Shown in pieces: positions 42,292-52,021 of a DNA stretch of 64,000 bases. The first letter of the stretch is position 1, and every line of letters starts with the position of its first letter. The stretch is from positions 620,001 through 684,000 of the forward strand of contig NZ_JAAATW010000002.1 of NCBI RefSeq assembly GCF_009908315.1, written 5' to 3'. The position numbers and the translations under genes are program-made. The notes beneath the pieces are model-generated. The model saw nothing but the letters and a program-made list of their open reading frames with translations. It was not told the DNA's origin and searched no databases. The DNA comes from Paragemmobacter ruber. GTDB taxonomy: Bacteria; Pseudomonadota; Alphaproteobacteria; Rhodobacterales; Rhodobacteraceae.

Positions 42292-43197
42292 TCAGAACTC
42301 GTAGCGGTCCTGCAGCGACCCTTCGACCTGCGCGGCGAATTTCGCGGCCGCCACGGGCAGGGTGCGGCCGCGCAACTGGCACAGATACAACCGCCCGGCG
42401 GGGATATCGCGCGTGTCCACGGGGCGCGAGGTCACGCCGTCGGCGGTGGGGCCATCGGGCAGGCCTATGGGAATCTGGAACGAAATCAGATGCTCCTGCG
42501 CGGGATAGCGGCGCAGGAAATCGAAGTTATCCGCCTCCAGCACAACGCGCAGGCGCACCGAAAAGCGCACCAGCGCCAGATCAATCAGCGAACGCACGCC
42601 ATATTGCGTGGTGGGGATGGCGACGGGATAGGCCGCGCAATCGCGCAGGCGCACCGTCGCTTGCGCCGTCAGCGGGTGGTCTATCGCCATGACGGCATGG
42701 ATCGGCTGGCGGACCGAGGCGAGGATCTGCACCTCGGACAGGCGGATCGGTTCGAAGATCAGCGCAAGGTCCGCGTCATGTTCCACCAGCGCCGCCTCGG
42801 CGGCAGCGCGGTCGCGCAACTGGACCGAGAAGGTCACACCGGGATGGTCGCGGCGGTAGCGCCCGATCTGTTCCGGCAGGAAGAACGGCAGCAGCGCCTG
42901 CGAACAGGCGATGGCCACATGCCCCCGCCGCGCGCCCGCCAGATCGGCCAACTGGCTGCGCAGGCGTTCGAAATCCGATGCCTGATGACGCAGGTGCGAC
43001 ACCAGCAACTCGCCCGCCGTGGACAGCCGCACCCCGCGCGGCAGGCGTTCGAAGATGGGGACGCCCAGTTCCTCTTCCAGCGCCAGCACGCGGCGGTTCA
43101 GCGCGGTGGACGTGATCGCCAGCACCTCGGCCGCCTTCCGGATGGATCCGGCGCGCGCGATGACGTCGATGAACTGGTGCGGGGTCAGGCTGTGCAT
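42292..43197 (-). CDS. LysR-family regulator of the ureide operon
   Basis: A 301-residue LysR protein. HTH: MHSLTPHQFIDVIARAGSIRKAAEVLAITSTALNRRVLALEEELG. The effector domain runs from about residue 90. It is divergent from the BMP/biuret operon with palindromic boxes in between, so it is the likely activator of those genes. I start it at ATG 43197 because the HTH begins there; the longer frame to 43344 would cross the operators. Confidence 0.85.
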   Translation of the reverse strand: MHSLTPHQFIDVIARAGSIRKAAEVLAITSTALNRRVLALEEELGVPIFERLPRGVRLSTAGELLVSHLRHQASDFERLRSQLADLAGARRGHVAIACSQALLPFFLPEQIGRYRRDHPGVTFSVQLRDRAAAEAALVEHDADLALIFEPIRLSEVQILASVRQPIHAVMAIDHPLTAQATVRLRDCAAYPVAIPTTQYGVRSLIDLALVRFSVRLRVVLEADNFDFLRRYPAQEHLISFQIPIGLPDGPTADGVTSRPVDTRDIPAGRLYLCQLRGRTLPVAAAKFAAQVEGSLQDRYEF

Positions 43198-43203
43198 GAC
43201 TGA

Positions 43204-43238
43204 TGCATTTCTTGCAGCGGTTAAGTGCAAAGTTAGCA
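43204..43238 (+). promoter_or_regulatory. Two LysR-type boxes between the regulator and the ureide operon
   Basis: TGC-N7-GCA dyads at 43204-43216 and 43226-43238 (the second extends to GTGC-N7-GCAC) each fit the T-N11-A pattern of LysR sites. Their centres are 22 bases apart, two helical turns, and the first lies 7 bases from the lysR start codon, suiting autoregulation. Confidence 0.6.
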
Positions 43239-43355
43239 CAAGACGGCATCGGTGCAAAGCCGCATGCTGCGCCGCAGAAGTGACAGACAACCGGGGCGAA
43301 TCGCGGGGCCTGACCCGCGATGGAGCGCCCGACCACACCAGCATGGAGAATTTGC

Positions 43356-44510
43356 ATGACCGAGTTTCCGGCTTTCCCGCGGCGCTTGGCCGCCCCCGCC
43401 ACCCTGTCGCGCCGCAACCTTTTGCGCGGTGCCGCCGCGCTGGGCGGTGTCGCTGCGCTGTCGGCCCTGCCCGGTGCGGCGCGGGCGCAATCGGGCCTGA
43501 CCGTGGGGTTCATCTATGTCGGCCCGCGCGATGACTTCGGCTACAACCAATCGCACGCCGCGGGCGCGGCGGCGGTGAAGGCGATGGAAGGCGTCACCGT
43601 CGTCGAAGAGGAAAACGTCCCCGAAACGCAGGACGTGCAGAAGTCGATGGAATCGATGATCAATCTGGACGGGGCGACGTTGATCTTCCCGACATCCTTC
43701 GGCTATTTCGATCCCCATATCCTTGCTCTCGCGCCGAAATACACCGATGTGCGCTTCCAGCATTGCGGTGGCCTCTGGGCGGCCGACAAGCACCCCGCAA
43801 ATGTGGGCAGCTATTTCGGCTATATCGGGATGGGCCAGTATCTGAACGGCATCGCGGCGGGCCATGCCTCGGTGACCAAGAAGATCGGCTTCGTCGCGGC
43901 CAAGCCCATCCCGCAGGTGCTGCTCAACATCAACTCTTTCCTTCTGGGCGCGCGGTCGGTCGATCCCGCGATCACCTGTCAGGTCATCTTCACCGGCGAA
44001 TGGTCGCTGGCGGTGAAGGAGGCCGAGGCCACCAACGCGCTGGTCGATGCGGGCTGCGATGTGATCACCTGCCATGTGGACGGGCCGAAGGTGGTGGTGG
44101 AGACAGCGGCGGGACGCGGGGCCTTTGTCTGCGGCTATCACGCGGATCAGACCGCACTTGCCCCCGAGAAATACCTGACCGGGGCCGAATGGAACTGGGC
44201 CAAGGTCTATACCGACATGGTCACCGCCACGATGGCAGGCGAGGCAATCCCGAACTTCGTGCGCGGCGGTCTGGCCGAGGGGTTCATCAAGATGTCGCCG
44301 CTCGGTCCTGCGGTGCCGGAGGCGGGCCGCGCCCAGTTCGAGGCCGTGAAGGCCGAGATCGAGAAGGGCGGGTTCAGCGTCATCAAGGGGCCGCTGAAGG
44401 ACAATCAAGGCAATGTCGTCGCGGCCGATGGCGAGGCCTTCCTCGAGACCGACCCGGTGCTGGAAGGCATGGGCTATCTGGTCGAGGGCGTCATCGGTTC
44501 GACGTCGTAA
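43356..44510 (+). CDS. BMP-family ABC transporter substrate-binding protein
   Basis: A 384-residue periplasmic receptor with a Tat-type signal (LSRRNLLRGAAALGGVAALSALPGAARAQ). The Bmp/Med fold is recognisable in LTVGFIYVGPRDDFGYNQSHAAGAAAVK, the PTSFGYFDPHILALA block and HCGGLWAADKHPANVGSYFGYIGMGQYLNGIAAG. Members bind nucleosides, purines or other planar nitrogen compounds. With biuret and allophanate hydrolases downstream, a ureide such as biuret is the likely ligand. ATG 43356 is preceded by GGAGA. Confidence 0.88.
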   Translation: MTEFPAFPRRLAAPATLSRRNLLRGAAALGGVAALSALPGAARAQSGLTVGFIYVGPRDDFGYNQSHAAGAAAVKAMEGVTVVEEENVPETQDVQKSMESMINLDGATLIFPTSFGYFDPHILALAPKYTDVRFQHCGGLWAADKHPANVGSYFGYIGMGQYLNGIAAGHASVTKKIGFVAAKPIPQVLLNINSFLLGARSVDPAITCQVIFTGEWSLAVKEAEATNALVDAGCDVITCHVDGPKVVVETAAGRGAFVCGYHADQTALAPEKYLTGAEWNWAKVYTDMVTATMAGEAIPNFVRGGLAEGFIKMSPLGPAVPEAGRAQFEAVKAEIEKGGFSVIKGPLKDNQGNVVAADGEAFLETDPVLEGMGYLVEGVIGSTS

Positions 44511-44522
44511 GGGGGCAGGGGC

Positions 44523-45602
44523 ATGGCGGTGGTCGAGGCGCAGGTGACGGGGGGCGGGGCCATGGCGGCCCTGCGCCGGGCCGAACCGGTGGTGATCCCC
44601 GTGCTGGCATTGCTGGCGGGGCTGGCTGTCTTTGCGCTGTTCCTGCTGACGCAGGGGCAGTCCCCCGCCGCCTTTTTCGGGTATGTCTGGCAGGGGGCCT
44701 TTGGATCGGTCTTTTCCTGGATGAACACACTGTCGCGTGCCGCCCCGCTGCTGCTTGCGGCGCTCTGCGTGGCGCTGCCCGCACGGCTGGGCCTTGTCGT
44801 GATCGGCGGAGAGGGGGCCATCGTTCTGGGCGGGCTGGCCGCCGGAGCCTTGGCCCTGCCGCTGGCGGGGGTGCCTTCGGCGGTTGGCCTGCCGCTGATG
44901 GCGCTGGCCGCGATGGCGGTGGGCGCGGTCTGGATCGGGATGGCGGGGGCGCTGCGCCATTATCGGGGCGTGAACGAGACGATATCAAGCCTGCTGCTGG
45001 CCTATATCGCCATCGCGCTGATGAACCACCTTGTGGAGGGGCCGCTGCGCGATCCGGCAAGCCTGAACAAACCCTCGACCGCGCCGCTGGCCGACGGGTT
45101 GCAGGTCGGAATGCTGCCCGGGATGGAGGTGCATTGGGGCCTTGCCTTCGGCATCCTTGCCTGCATCCTCGCCTGGGTTGTGATAGAGCGGACGCGGTGG
45201 GGCTTTGCCGCGCGCATCGCCGGCGGCAACGTCCGCGCGGCCGAGGTGCAGGGCCTGCCCGTGGGGCGGCTGATCCTGGGCTTCACGGCGCTGGGCGGGG
45301 CCTGCGCGGGGCTGGCCGGGTTCTTCGAAGTGGCGGCGGTGCATGGGTCGGCCAATGCGTCGCTTGCGGCGGGGTATGGCTATACCGGCATCCTGATCGC
45401 CTTCCTGGCCCGTCACAACGGGCTGGCGATCCTGCCCGTGGCGGTGCTGCTGGCGGGGTTTGATGCGTCATCGGGCCTGATCCAGCGGCGGATGGACCTG
45501 CCGGATGCCACGATGCAGGTGCTGCAGGGGATCGTGTTCATGGCGATCCTGATGTCGGACGCGGCCTATGGGCGGCTGCCCTTCTTCAAGGCACGGGGGT
45601 AG
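44523..45602 (+). CDS. BMP-type ABC transporter permease 1
   Basis: A 359-residue inner-membrane permease of the BPD_transp_2 type with eight to ten segments. Seen: VVIPVLALLAGLAVFALFLLT as first segment, the GEGAIVLGGLAAGALAL block, the YRGVNETISSLLLAYIAIALMNHLVEGPLRDP loop conserved in this group, and RIAGGNVRAAEVQGLPVGRLILG facing the ATPase. It pairs with the next gene. Confidence 0.88.
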   Translation: MAVVEAQVTGGGAMAALRRAEPVVIPVLALLAGLAVFALFLLTQGQSPAAFFGYVWQGAFGSVFSWMNTLSRAAPLLLAALCVALPARLGLVVIGGEGAIVLGGLAAGALALPLAGVPSAVGLPLMALAAMAVGAVWIGMAGALRHYRGVNETISSLLLAYIAIALMNHLVEGPLRDPASLNKPSTAPLADGLQVGMLPGMEVHWGLAFGILACILAWVVIERTRWGFAARIAGGNVRAAEVQGLPVGRLILGFTALGGACAGLAGFFEVAAVHGSANASLAAGYGYTGILIAFLARHNGLAILPVAVLLAGFDASSGLIQRRMDLPDATMQVLQGIVFMAILMSDAAYGRLPFFKARG

Positions 45603-45606
45603 GGCG

Positions 45607-46530
45607 ATGGAAGGCGATCTGGGCTGGTGGGCGGTTCCTCTTGCCGTGCTGGGCGGTGCGATCCGGGTGTCAACGCCGATCCTGTTCGTCTCGCTGGGCG
45701 AGACACTGACAGAGCGGTCGGGGCGGATCAATCTGGGGCTTGAGGGGACGCTCGTTTTCGGGGCGATGGCGGGATATGCCACCGCGGTGATGACGGGGAA
45801 CCCCTGGGCGGGGGTTCTGGTTGCGGCGCTGGCGGGGGCGGTGTTCGGGCTGGTGCATGGGCTGATCTGTTCGATGGCGAAGGTGAACGACATCGCCATC
45901 GGCATCGCCATGATGCTGCTGGGGACGGGGCTTGCCTTCTATTTCGGCAAGCCCTTCATCCAGCCTGCGGCGCCCGATCTGCCGTCAATCCCCTTTGGCT
46001 GGTGGTCGGATGTGCCGCAGGTGCAGGCGGCGTTGAATGTGAACGTGCTGTTTCTTGCGGGCATCGCAGCGGCGCTGGTGCTGCATTGGGGGTTGCGGGC
46101 CACCAAGCCGGGGCTGATCCTGCGGGTGGTGGGCGACAGCACCGATGCGGCCCGTGCGATGGGGCTGCGGCCTGCCGTGATCCGCACGATGGCGACAGCG
46201 CTGGGCGGGGCCTTTGCGGGGGTGGGCGGGGCCTATCTGTCGCTGTTCTATCCCGGCAGCTGGAATGAGGGCATTTCCAGCGGGCAGGGTCTGATGGCCG
46301 TGGCGCTGGTGATCTTTGCACGCTGGCAACCGCTGAACTGTTTCTGGGCGGCGCTGCTGTTTGGCGGGGCGGGGGCCTTGGGTCCGGCGCTGCAATCGGT
46401 GGGGGTGACGCAGGGCTACTACCTCTTTTACGCCGCGCCTTATGTGCTGACGCTTGGCGTGCTGATCGCCACCTCGTCGCCGAACCGCGCGCTTGCGGGC
46501 GCGCCGGGTGAACTTTCCATAACGAAATGA
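45607..46530 (+). CDS. BMP-type ABC transporter permease 2
   Basis: A 307-residue permease of the same family. The block [26 protein letters not shown] is the conserved start, and the cytoplasmic loop reads [32 protein letters not shown]. It starts 4 bases after permease 1. The earlier in-frame start at 45568 lies inside that gene and is not used. Confidence 0.88.
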   Translation: MEGDLGWWAVPLAVLGGAIRVSTPILFVSLGETLTERSGRINLGLEGTLVFGAMAGYATAVMTGNPWAGVLVAALAGAVFGLVHGLICSMAKVNDIAIGIAMMLLGTGLAFYFGKPFIQPAAPDLPSIPFGWWSDVPQVQAALNVNVLFLAGIAAALVLHWGLRATKPGLILRVVGDSTDAARAMGLRPAVIRTMATALGGAFAGVGGAYLSLFYPGSWNEGISSGQGLMAVALVIFARWQPLNCFWAALLFGGAGALGPALQSVGVTQGYYLFYAAPYVLTLGVLIATSSPNRALAGAPGELSITK

Positions 46531-46538
46531 GGGGCAGG

Positions 46539-47216
46539 ATGACCACGATCAACGCCAATCCTTATGCCTGGCCATACAATGGCGATCTGCGGCCCGAGAA
46601 CACCGCGCTCATCATCATCGACATGCAGACCGATTTCTGCGGCCAGGGCGGCTATGTGGACATGATGGGCTATGACCTATCGATGACACAGGCGCCCATT
46701 GAACCCATCCGCGCGGTGCTTGGCGCGATGCGGGCCAAGGGCTACCACATCATCCACACGCGCGAAGGGCACCGGCCCGATCTGGCCGACCTGCCGCCGA
46801 ACAAGCGCTGGCGCAGCCAGCAGATCGGGGCGGGGATCGGGGATGCGGGGCCGTGCGGAAAGATCCTGATCCGGGGGGAACCGGGGTGGGACATCATCCC
46901 CGCGCTCTACCCCCTGCCGGGCGAGGCGATCATCGACAAGCCGGGAAAGGGATCGTTTTGCGCGACCGATCTGGAACTGATCCTGCGCACGCGGGGCATC
47001 GAGAACCTGATCTTGACCGGCATCACCACGGATGTCTGCGTGTCCACCACAATGCGCGAGGCGAACGACCGGGGCTTTGAATGTCTGATCCTGTCGGATT
47101 GCTGCGGGGCGACGGACGCGGGCAACCATGCGGCGGCGCTGAAAATGGTCACCATGCAGGGCGGCGTCTTCGGCGCGGTCAGCGACAGCGCCACCCTGAT
47201 CGGGGCGCTGCCATGA
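46539..47216 (+). CDS. biuH: Biuret hydrolase (isochorismatase-like cysteine hydrolase)
   Basis: Hydrolyses biuret to allophanate and ammonia; 225 residues. The catalytic triad Asp28 (IIIDMQTDF), Lys134 ([10 protein letters not shown]) and Cys167 (TTDVCVST) lies at exactly the spacing of Asp36, Lys142 and Cys175 in Rhizobium biuret hydrolase. The flanking sequence ([39 protein letters not shown]) also matches that enzyme closely from memory. It sits between the BMP permeases and their ATPase, with AtzF further down, forming a complete biuret route. Confidence 0.88.
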   Translation: MTTINANPYAWPYNGDLRPENTALIIIDMQTDFCGQGGYVDMMGYDLSMTQAPIEPIRAVLGAMRAKGYHIIHTREGHRPDLADLPPNKRWRSQQIGAGIGDAGPCGKILIRGEPGWDIIPALYPLPGEAIIDKPGKGSFCATDLELILRTRGIENLILTGITTDVCVSTTMREANDRGFECLILSDCCGATDAGNHAAALKMVTMQGGVFGAVSDSATLIGALP

Positions 47217-48763
47217 GGCCGCCCGTCACAGGGATCGGCGCGGATCCTTTGCCCGCAGGCGCGCTGGAGGTGGAAACGGTGGGCATGACCATGCGCTTTG
47301 GCAGTTTCACCGCGCTCGACGATGTGTCGATCCGCATCGCCCCGGGCAGTTTCCATGCCCTGCTGGGGGAAAACGGGGCGGGAAAGTCCACGCTGGTGAA
47401 ATGCATCATGGGCTTTTACCACGCGACGGCGGGGCAATTGCTCGTGGCACGGCGCGAGGCCGAGATCGGTGATCCGCGCGACGCGCGGGCCTTGGGGATG
47501 GGGATGGTGTATCAGCATTTCACGCTGGTCCCGTCCCTGACCGTGGCCGAAAACCTTGTGATCAGCCGCGCCGATGCGCCGGTGGTGATCGACTGGGCGC
47601 AGGAACGCGCGGGGCTGGAGGCGTTCATGTCTGCCATGCCCTTTCGGGTGCCGCTCGACCAGCCGGTGGCGCGGCTGGCGGCGGGCGAGAAGCAGAAGCT
47701 CGAGATCCTCAAGCAGCTGTATCTGGGAAGCCGTTTCCTCATCCTTGACGAACCCACCTCGGTGCTGACGCCGGATGAGGCGGACGAGGTGCTGGGCCAT
47801 GTGCGCGGTCTGTGTCAGGCGGGCGAGATTTCGGTCCTGATGATCACCCACAAGTTCCGCGAGGTCACGGCCTTTGCGGATGAGGTGTCAGTGCTGCGGC
47901 GCGGGCGTCTGGTGGGGCAGGGCCGGGTGGCCGATCTGACGCACGACCAGATGGCCGCGATGATGATCGGCGAGGAAAAGGCGCTGCGCCCGATGGACCG
48001 GCAGGGCACGCGCGGGGCGCCGGTGCTGGAACTGCGCGGCGTCCGGGCGGTGGATCGGTCAGGGCTGAAAGAGATCAGCATCGACGCGCTGACCGTCCAT
48101 GCGGGCGAGATCGCAGGAATTGCGGGCATATCGGGCAATGGGCAGATGGAACTGATGGAGGTGCTGACCGGCCAGCGCGCGCTGCGCGCGGGCGAGGTGC
48201 GTGTGGCGGGCGAAGCCTATGGCGCGACGCGGCAAGAGGCGCAGGCCCATGCCGTGCGCTACCTGCCCGAAGAGCCGCTGCGCAATGCCTGCGCCCCCCG
48301 GATGAGCGTGATCGAGAACATCGCCTTCCGGTCGTTCGACCGCAACGGCAAGGGGCCGCGCTTCTGGCTGTCGGCGGCCGAGATGCGGGCCCGCGGGCGC
48401 GATCTGATCGCGGCCTTCAAGGTCAAGGCCGCCGATCCCGAAGGCCCGATCGCGGCCTTGTCGGGCGGCAATGTGCAGCGCGCGGTGCTGGCGCGCGAAC
48501 TGACGGGCGCGGTGCGTCTGCTGGTCATCTCGAACCCCTGTTTCGGGCTGGATTTCGCCGCCGTCGCGGATATCCGCGCGCGGATCGTGGCGGCGCGCAA
48601 TGCCGGCGCGGCGGTGCTGTTGATGAGCGAAGACCTGGACGAGGTGCTGGAACTGTCCGACCGGGTCCTCGTGATGTCGGAAGGGCGGATCACCTATGAG
48701 GTGCCCGCCGCCGAGGCGCGGGTGGCTGAGATCGGCCATCACATGGGGGGACATGCGGCATGA
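47213..48763 (+). CDS. BMP-type ABC transporter ATP-binding protein (two ATPase domains)
   Basis: A 516-residue duplicated ATPase. The first half has Walker [10 protein letters not shown], the signature variant [12 protein letters not shown] and Walker [11 protein letters not shown]. The second half has a degenerate Walker A ([14 protein letters not shown], no GKT) and a good signature [15 protein letters not shown]. Walker B ends SNPCFGLD, lacking the DEP acids. So only the first half should bind and hydrolyse ATP normally, as in other ribose/BMP-type duplicated ATPases. The start overlaps the biuH stop (ATGA). Confidence 0.88.
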   Translation: MRPPVTGIGADPLPAGALEVETVGMTMRFGSFTALDDVSIRIAPGSFHALLGENGAGKSTLVKCIMGFYHATAGQLLVARREAEIGDPRDARALGMGMVYQHFTLVPSLTVAENLVISRADAPVVIDWAQERAGLEAFMSAMPFRVPLDQPVARLAAGEKQKLEILKQLYLGSRFLILDEPTSVLTPDEADEVLGHVRGLCQAGEISVLMITHKFREVTAFADEVSVLRRGRLVGQGRVADLTHDQMAAMMIGEEKALRPMDRQGTRGAPVLELRGVRAVDRSGLKEISIDALTVHAGEIAGIAGISGNGQMELMEVLTGQRALRAGEVRVAGEAYGATRQEAQAHAVRYLPEEPLRNACAPRMSVIENIAFRSFDRNGKGPRFWLSAAEMRARGRDLIAAFKVKAADPEGPIAALSGGNVQRAVLARELTGAVRLLVISNPCFGLDFAAVADIRARIVAARNAGAAVLLMSEDLDEVLELSDRVLVMSEGRITYEVPAAEARVAEIGHHMGGHAA

Positions 48764-49452
48764 ACGAAATGCGCGGATTGGGGATGCGGCAGATCGCGGC
48801 GGCGCGGCCCTTCGCCTTTGGTTTCGATCCGGCGACCACGGCGTTGATCGTGATCGACATGCAGCGCGATTTTGTCGAACCGGGCGGGTTCGGCGCAAGT
48901 CTGGGCAATGACGTGACGCGCCTGCGGGCGATCATTCCCGCCGTGGCAGCGCTGATTGCCGGGGCGCGGGCGGCGGGCGTGCCGGTGATCCACACGCGGG
49001 AATGTCACCGCCCCGATCTGTCCGACCTGCCGCCTGCCAAGCGCGACCGTGGCGCGCCCGAGCTGCGGATCGGCGATGCGGGCCCCATGGGGCGCATCCT
49101 GATTGCCGGCGAGCCGGGCGCCGATATCGTGCCAGAACTCTATCCCGTGGCGGGGGAACTGGTGATCGACAAGCCGGGAAAGGGCGCCTTCTACGCCACC
49201 GGCCTGTCGGCCCATCTGGTGCGGATGGGAACACGCAGCCTGATCCTTGCCGGGGTGACGACCGAGGTCTGCGTCCAGACCACCATGCGCGAGGCGAATG
49301 ATCGCGGGTTTGACTGTCTGCTGGCCGAGGATGCGACCGACAGCTACTTTCCCGCCTTCAAAACCGCCACGCTTGAGATGATCCGCGCGCAAGGCGCCAT
49401 CGTCGGCTGGACAGCCACCGTGGCCGAGATCGTCGAGGCCTTCCATGCCTGA
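48760..49452 (+). CDS. Second isochorismatase-like cysteine hydrolase (BiuH paralogue, perhaps triuret hydrolase)
   Basis: A 230-residue paralogue of BiuH with an intact triad: Asp33 (VIDMQRDF), Lys138 ([10 protein letters not shown]) and Cys171 (TTEVCVQT). The substrate-facing N-terminal part differs ([16 protein letters not shown] in place of the [12 protein letters not shown] region of BiuH), so another substrate is likely. Triuret hydrolase TrtA belongs to this family and would feed biuret to BiuH; ureidoacrylate- or carbamoyl-type amides are alternatives. It overlaps the ATPase gene by 4 bases and the cupin gene by 8. Confidence 0.78.
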   Translation: MNEMRGLGMRQIAAARPFAFGFDPATTALIVIDMQRDFVEPGGFGASLGNDVTRLRAIIPAVAALIAGARAAGVPVIHTRECHRPDLSDLPPAKRDRGAPELRIGDAGPMGRILIAGEPGADIVPELYPVAGELVIDKPGKGAFYATGLSAHLVRMGTRSLILAGVTTEVCVQTTMREANDRGFDCLLAEDATDSYFPAFKTATLEMIRAQGAIVGWTATVAEIVEAFHA

Positions 49453-49789
49453 CCGCGCAGAAGAGCCCGTGGCCTTTGCCGCGCTGCTGACGGGCTGGCG
49501 CGCGCGCACCTTCAAGCCCTTCCGCGACGGCGTGGAGATATCGGTGCTGCGCGAAGGCGCGCCGGGTGTGGCGCTCTTGCGTTATGCGCCCGGTGCGGGG
49601 GTGCCACGCCACCGCCACCCGGGGATGGAGACGATCCTCGTTCTCGAAGGGGTGCAGAGCGACGAACGCGGCGATTATCCGGCTGGATCGCTGATCCTGA
49701 ACCCCGAAGGGACCGAACATTCGGTCTGGTCAGCATCGGGTTGCACCGTGCTGATCCAGTGGAACCGGCCTGTGGAATTCATGACCTGA
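49445..49789 (+). CDS. Small cupin protein (ChrR-like)
   Basis: A 114-residue single cupin. Motif 1 is [20 protein letters not shown] (two His and a Glu, the metal ligands) and motif 2 is [10 protein letters not shown] with the third His. Small ChrR-like cupins act as metal-binding sensors or accessory isomerases; none is known to be required for biuret use. Its tight overlap with the second hydrolase suggests a shared role, perhaps a regulatory or pre-processing step. Confidence 0.75.
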   Translation: MPDRAEEPVAFAALLTGWRARTFKPFRDGVEISVLREGAPGVALLRYAPGAGVPRHRHPGMETILVLEGVQSDERGDYPAGSLILNPEGTEHSVWSASGCTVLIQWNRPVEFMT

Positions 49790-49797
49790 GAAAGACG

Positions 49798-51609
49798 ATG
49801 GACAAGACAAGCCTGACCGATCTGCCGTTCGACATCGACCGGCTGCACGCCGCCTATGCGACCGGGCTATCACCCGCCGCCGTGATGGCCGAGGTCCATG
49901 CCCGTATCGCGGCGGCCGGGGACCGCGCGATCTTTTTGCATCTGCGCGATCCCGCCGCCACGGCGGACGAGGCCGCGTCCCTGCTGCCTTTCGATCCGGT
50001 GGCCTATCCGCTCTGGGGGATTCCCTTCGCGGTCAAGGACAATATCGACGTGGGCGATGCGCCCACCACGGCCGCCTGCCCGGACTTCGCCTATCTGGCG
50101 CAGGCGGATGCCTTTGTGGTGGCGCGGTTGCGCGCGGCAGGGGCGATCTGGATCGGCAAGACCAATCTGGATCAATTTGCGACCGGGCTGGTGGGCGTGC
50201 GGTCACCCTATGGCGTGCCGCGCAATGCGCTGGACCCCGCCATCGTGCCGGGCGGTTCGTCCAGCGGGTCGGCGGTGGCGGTGGCGCGCGGGCTGGTCAG
50301 CTTTGCGCTCGGCACCGATACGGCCGGATCGGGCCGCGTTCCGGCGGCGCTGAACAACATCGTGGGGCTGAAGCCGTCGCTCGGTGCGCTGTCGGCCACA
50401 GGTGTTGTTCCCGCCTGCCGGACGCTCGACACGATCTCGATCTTCGGCCTGACCGTCGCCGATGCGTGGCGCGCCTACCGTGTGGCCTGCGCGCCCGACG
50501 CTGATGATCCGTGGTCGCGCCCGATGCCCGCCCCGGCCCTGTCCGCCCCGCCGCCGGGCCAGCGCATCGGCGTGCCGGATGCCGCCAGCATCGAGTTCTT
50601 CGGCGACACGGCACAGGCCGCCGCCTTCGGCACCGCCCGCGCCATGTTGCAGGCCATGGGCGCCACAGTGGTGGAGGTCGATTTCACCCCCTTCTACGCC
50701 GTGGCGCAGATGCTCTATGACGGCGCGTGGGTGGCCGAACGCATGGCCGCGGTGGAACCCCTGTTCCGGGCGCGGCCCGGGGCCTTTCACCCGGTGACGG
50801 CGCGCATCATCGGCGGGGCGGACCGGCTGTCGGCGGCGGATGCCTTCCGTGGCATCTATCGGCTTGCGGCGCTGCGGCGGCAGGCGGTGGCGGCGATGGC
50901 TGGCCTTGACTTGCTGGCGGTGCCGACGATCCCCACCTTCTATTCCTTGGCCGATCTGGAGGCCGATCCCATCGGCCCCAACAGCCGCCTTGGGACCTAT
51001 ACGAACTTTGTCAATCTGCTGGACATGTGCGGTCTGGCCGTGCCGACCGGCCCGCGTGGCGACGGGCGGCCGGGAAGCATCACGCTCTTGGCCCGCCCGG
51101 GCGAAGACGCCCGTCTGGCCGCGCTGGGCGCGGTGGTGCAGGCGCAGTCGGGCGCAGCTCTGGGGGCCACGGGTTGGGCGCTTCCCGCCGCGCCCGCGCC
51201 AGCCCCCGCCGCCCTGCCGCAGGAAATGGAACTGGTGCTGGTGGGCGCGCATATGTCGGGCCTGCCGCTGAACAGCCAGATCACGGGGCTGGGCGGGCGC
51301 TTCCTGCGGCGCACCACCACCGCGCCGGTCTACCGCCTGTTCCGCCTGCCCGGATCGCCGCCCGCGCGCCCGGGCCTTGTGCGCGCCGAAACCGGCGCGG
51401 CCATCGACGTGGAGGTCTGGGCGCTGCCCATGGCGCAGGTGGGGGCCTTTCTGGCGCAGATCCCCTCGCCCCTTGGCCTTGGGCGGGTGGACCTGACAGA
51501 TGGCCGCAGCGCGGTGGGCTTTCTGGCCGAAGCCCTGGCGGTCACAGGGGCAGAGGAGATCACGCATCACGGGGGGTGGCGGGCCTATCTCGCGGCGCAG
51601 CCGGCGTGA
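49798..51609 (+). CDS. atzF: Allophanate hydrolase (AtzF type)
   Basis: Hydrolyses allophanate to ammonia and CO2, the last step of biuret breakdown; 603 residues. The amidase-signature catalytic set Lys80 (FAVKDNID), cis-Ser154 (PGGSSSGSA) and nucleophile Ser178 (TDTAGSGR) keeps the spacing of Lys91, Ser165 and Ser189 in Pseudomonas AtzF. The C-terminal 150 residues (from MELVLVGAHMSGLPLNSQI) are the AtzF C-domain. The start at ATG 49798 comes 8 bases after the cupin stop. Last gene of the operon. Confidence 0.92.
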   Translation: MDKTSLTDLPFDIDRLHAAYATGLSPAAVMAEVHARIAAAGDRAIFLHLRDPAATADEAASLLPFDPVAYPLWGIPFAVKDNIDVGDAPTTAACPDFAYLAQADAFVVARLRAAGAIWIGKTNLDQFATGLVGVRSPYGVPRNALDPAIVPGGSSSGSAVAVARGLVSFALGTDTAGSGRVPAALNNIVGLKPSLGALSATGVVPACRTLDTISIFGLTVADAWRAYRVACAPDADDPWSRPMPAPALSAPPPGQRIGVPDAASIEFFGDTAQAAAFGTARAMLQAMGATVVEVDFTPFYAVAQMLYDGAWVAERMAAVEPLFRARPGAFHPVTARIIGGADRLSAADAFRGIYRLAALRRQAVAAMAGLDLLAVPTIPTFYSLADLEADPIGPNSRLGTYTNFVNLLDMCGLAVPTGPRGDGRPGSITLLARPGEDARLAALGAVVQAQSGAALGATGWALPAAPAPAPAALPQEMELVLVGAHMSGLPLNSQITGLGGRFLRRTTTAPVYRLFRLPGSPPARPGLVRAETGAAIDVEVWALPMAQVGAFLAQIPSPLGLGRVDLTDGRSAVGFLAEALAVTGAEEITHHGGWRAYLAAQPA

Positions 51610-51710
51610 CGCTGGCCTGCGCCGCCCCCACTGCGGCCCATGTCGAGTTTGCGACATGACCTGTCGTTCCAAAGGGGATTCGTTCCCGGGCGACCCCCTA
51701 CATTCGCCCG

Positions 51711-51884
51711 GCAAGGTGCCGCCCCGACAGGCGGAGAATTGGGAAGCCGGTGCAAGACCGGCGCTGCCCCCGCAACGGTAACGGGAGAGGGCGCGACATC
51801 AGGCCACTGGGGGGGAGGAGCCCCTTGGGAAGGCGTCGCGTCCGGGCCGAAAGGCCGCTCCCCCAGCCCGGAAACCAGCCTTGC
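51711..51884 (+). ncRNA. Cobalamin riboswitch
   Basis: The closing stem GCAAGG (51711-51716) pairs with CCTTGC (51879-51884). Between them lie the conserved core GGGAAGCCGGTGCAAGACCGG, then GCTGCCCCCGCAACGGTAA, a GCCACTG segment, and the B12 box CAGCCCGGAAACCAGCCTT. The expression platform reaches to 52016: CTGTC (51961-51965) can pair with GACAG (52006-52010) just before the ribosome binding site, around an inner CGTGC/GCACG hairpin, so translation control is plausible. Confidence 0.92.
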
Positions 51885-52021
51885 ACCGATACGTCGAACC
51901 GCGGTGGGCGGTGGGGCGATGCGTTGCGTCGGGCCTGCATGTCGCCGCGCGCATTTCCCCCTGTCTGGCCGCATGTCAGGAACAAGACCGTGCGGGAAGG
52001 CACGGGACAGCGAGGGTGATG

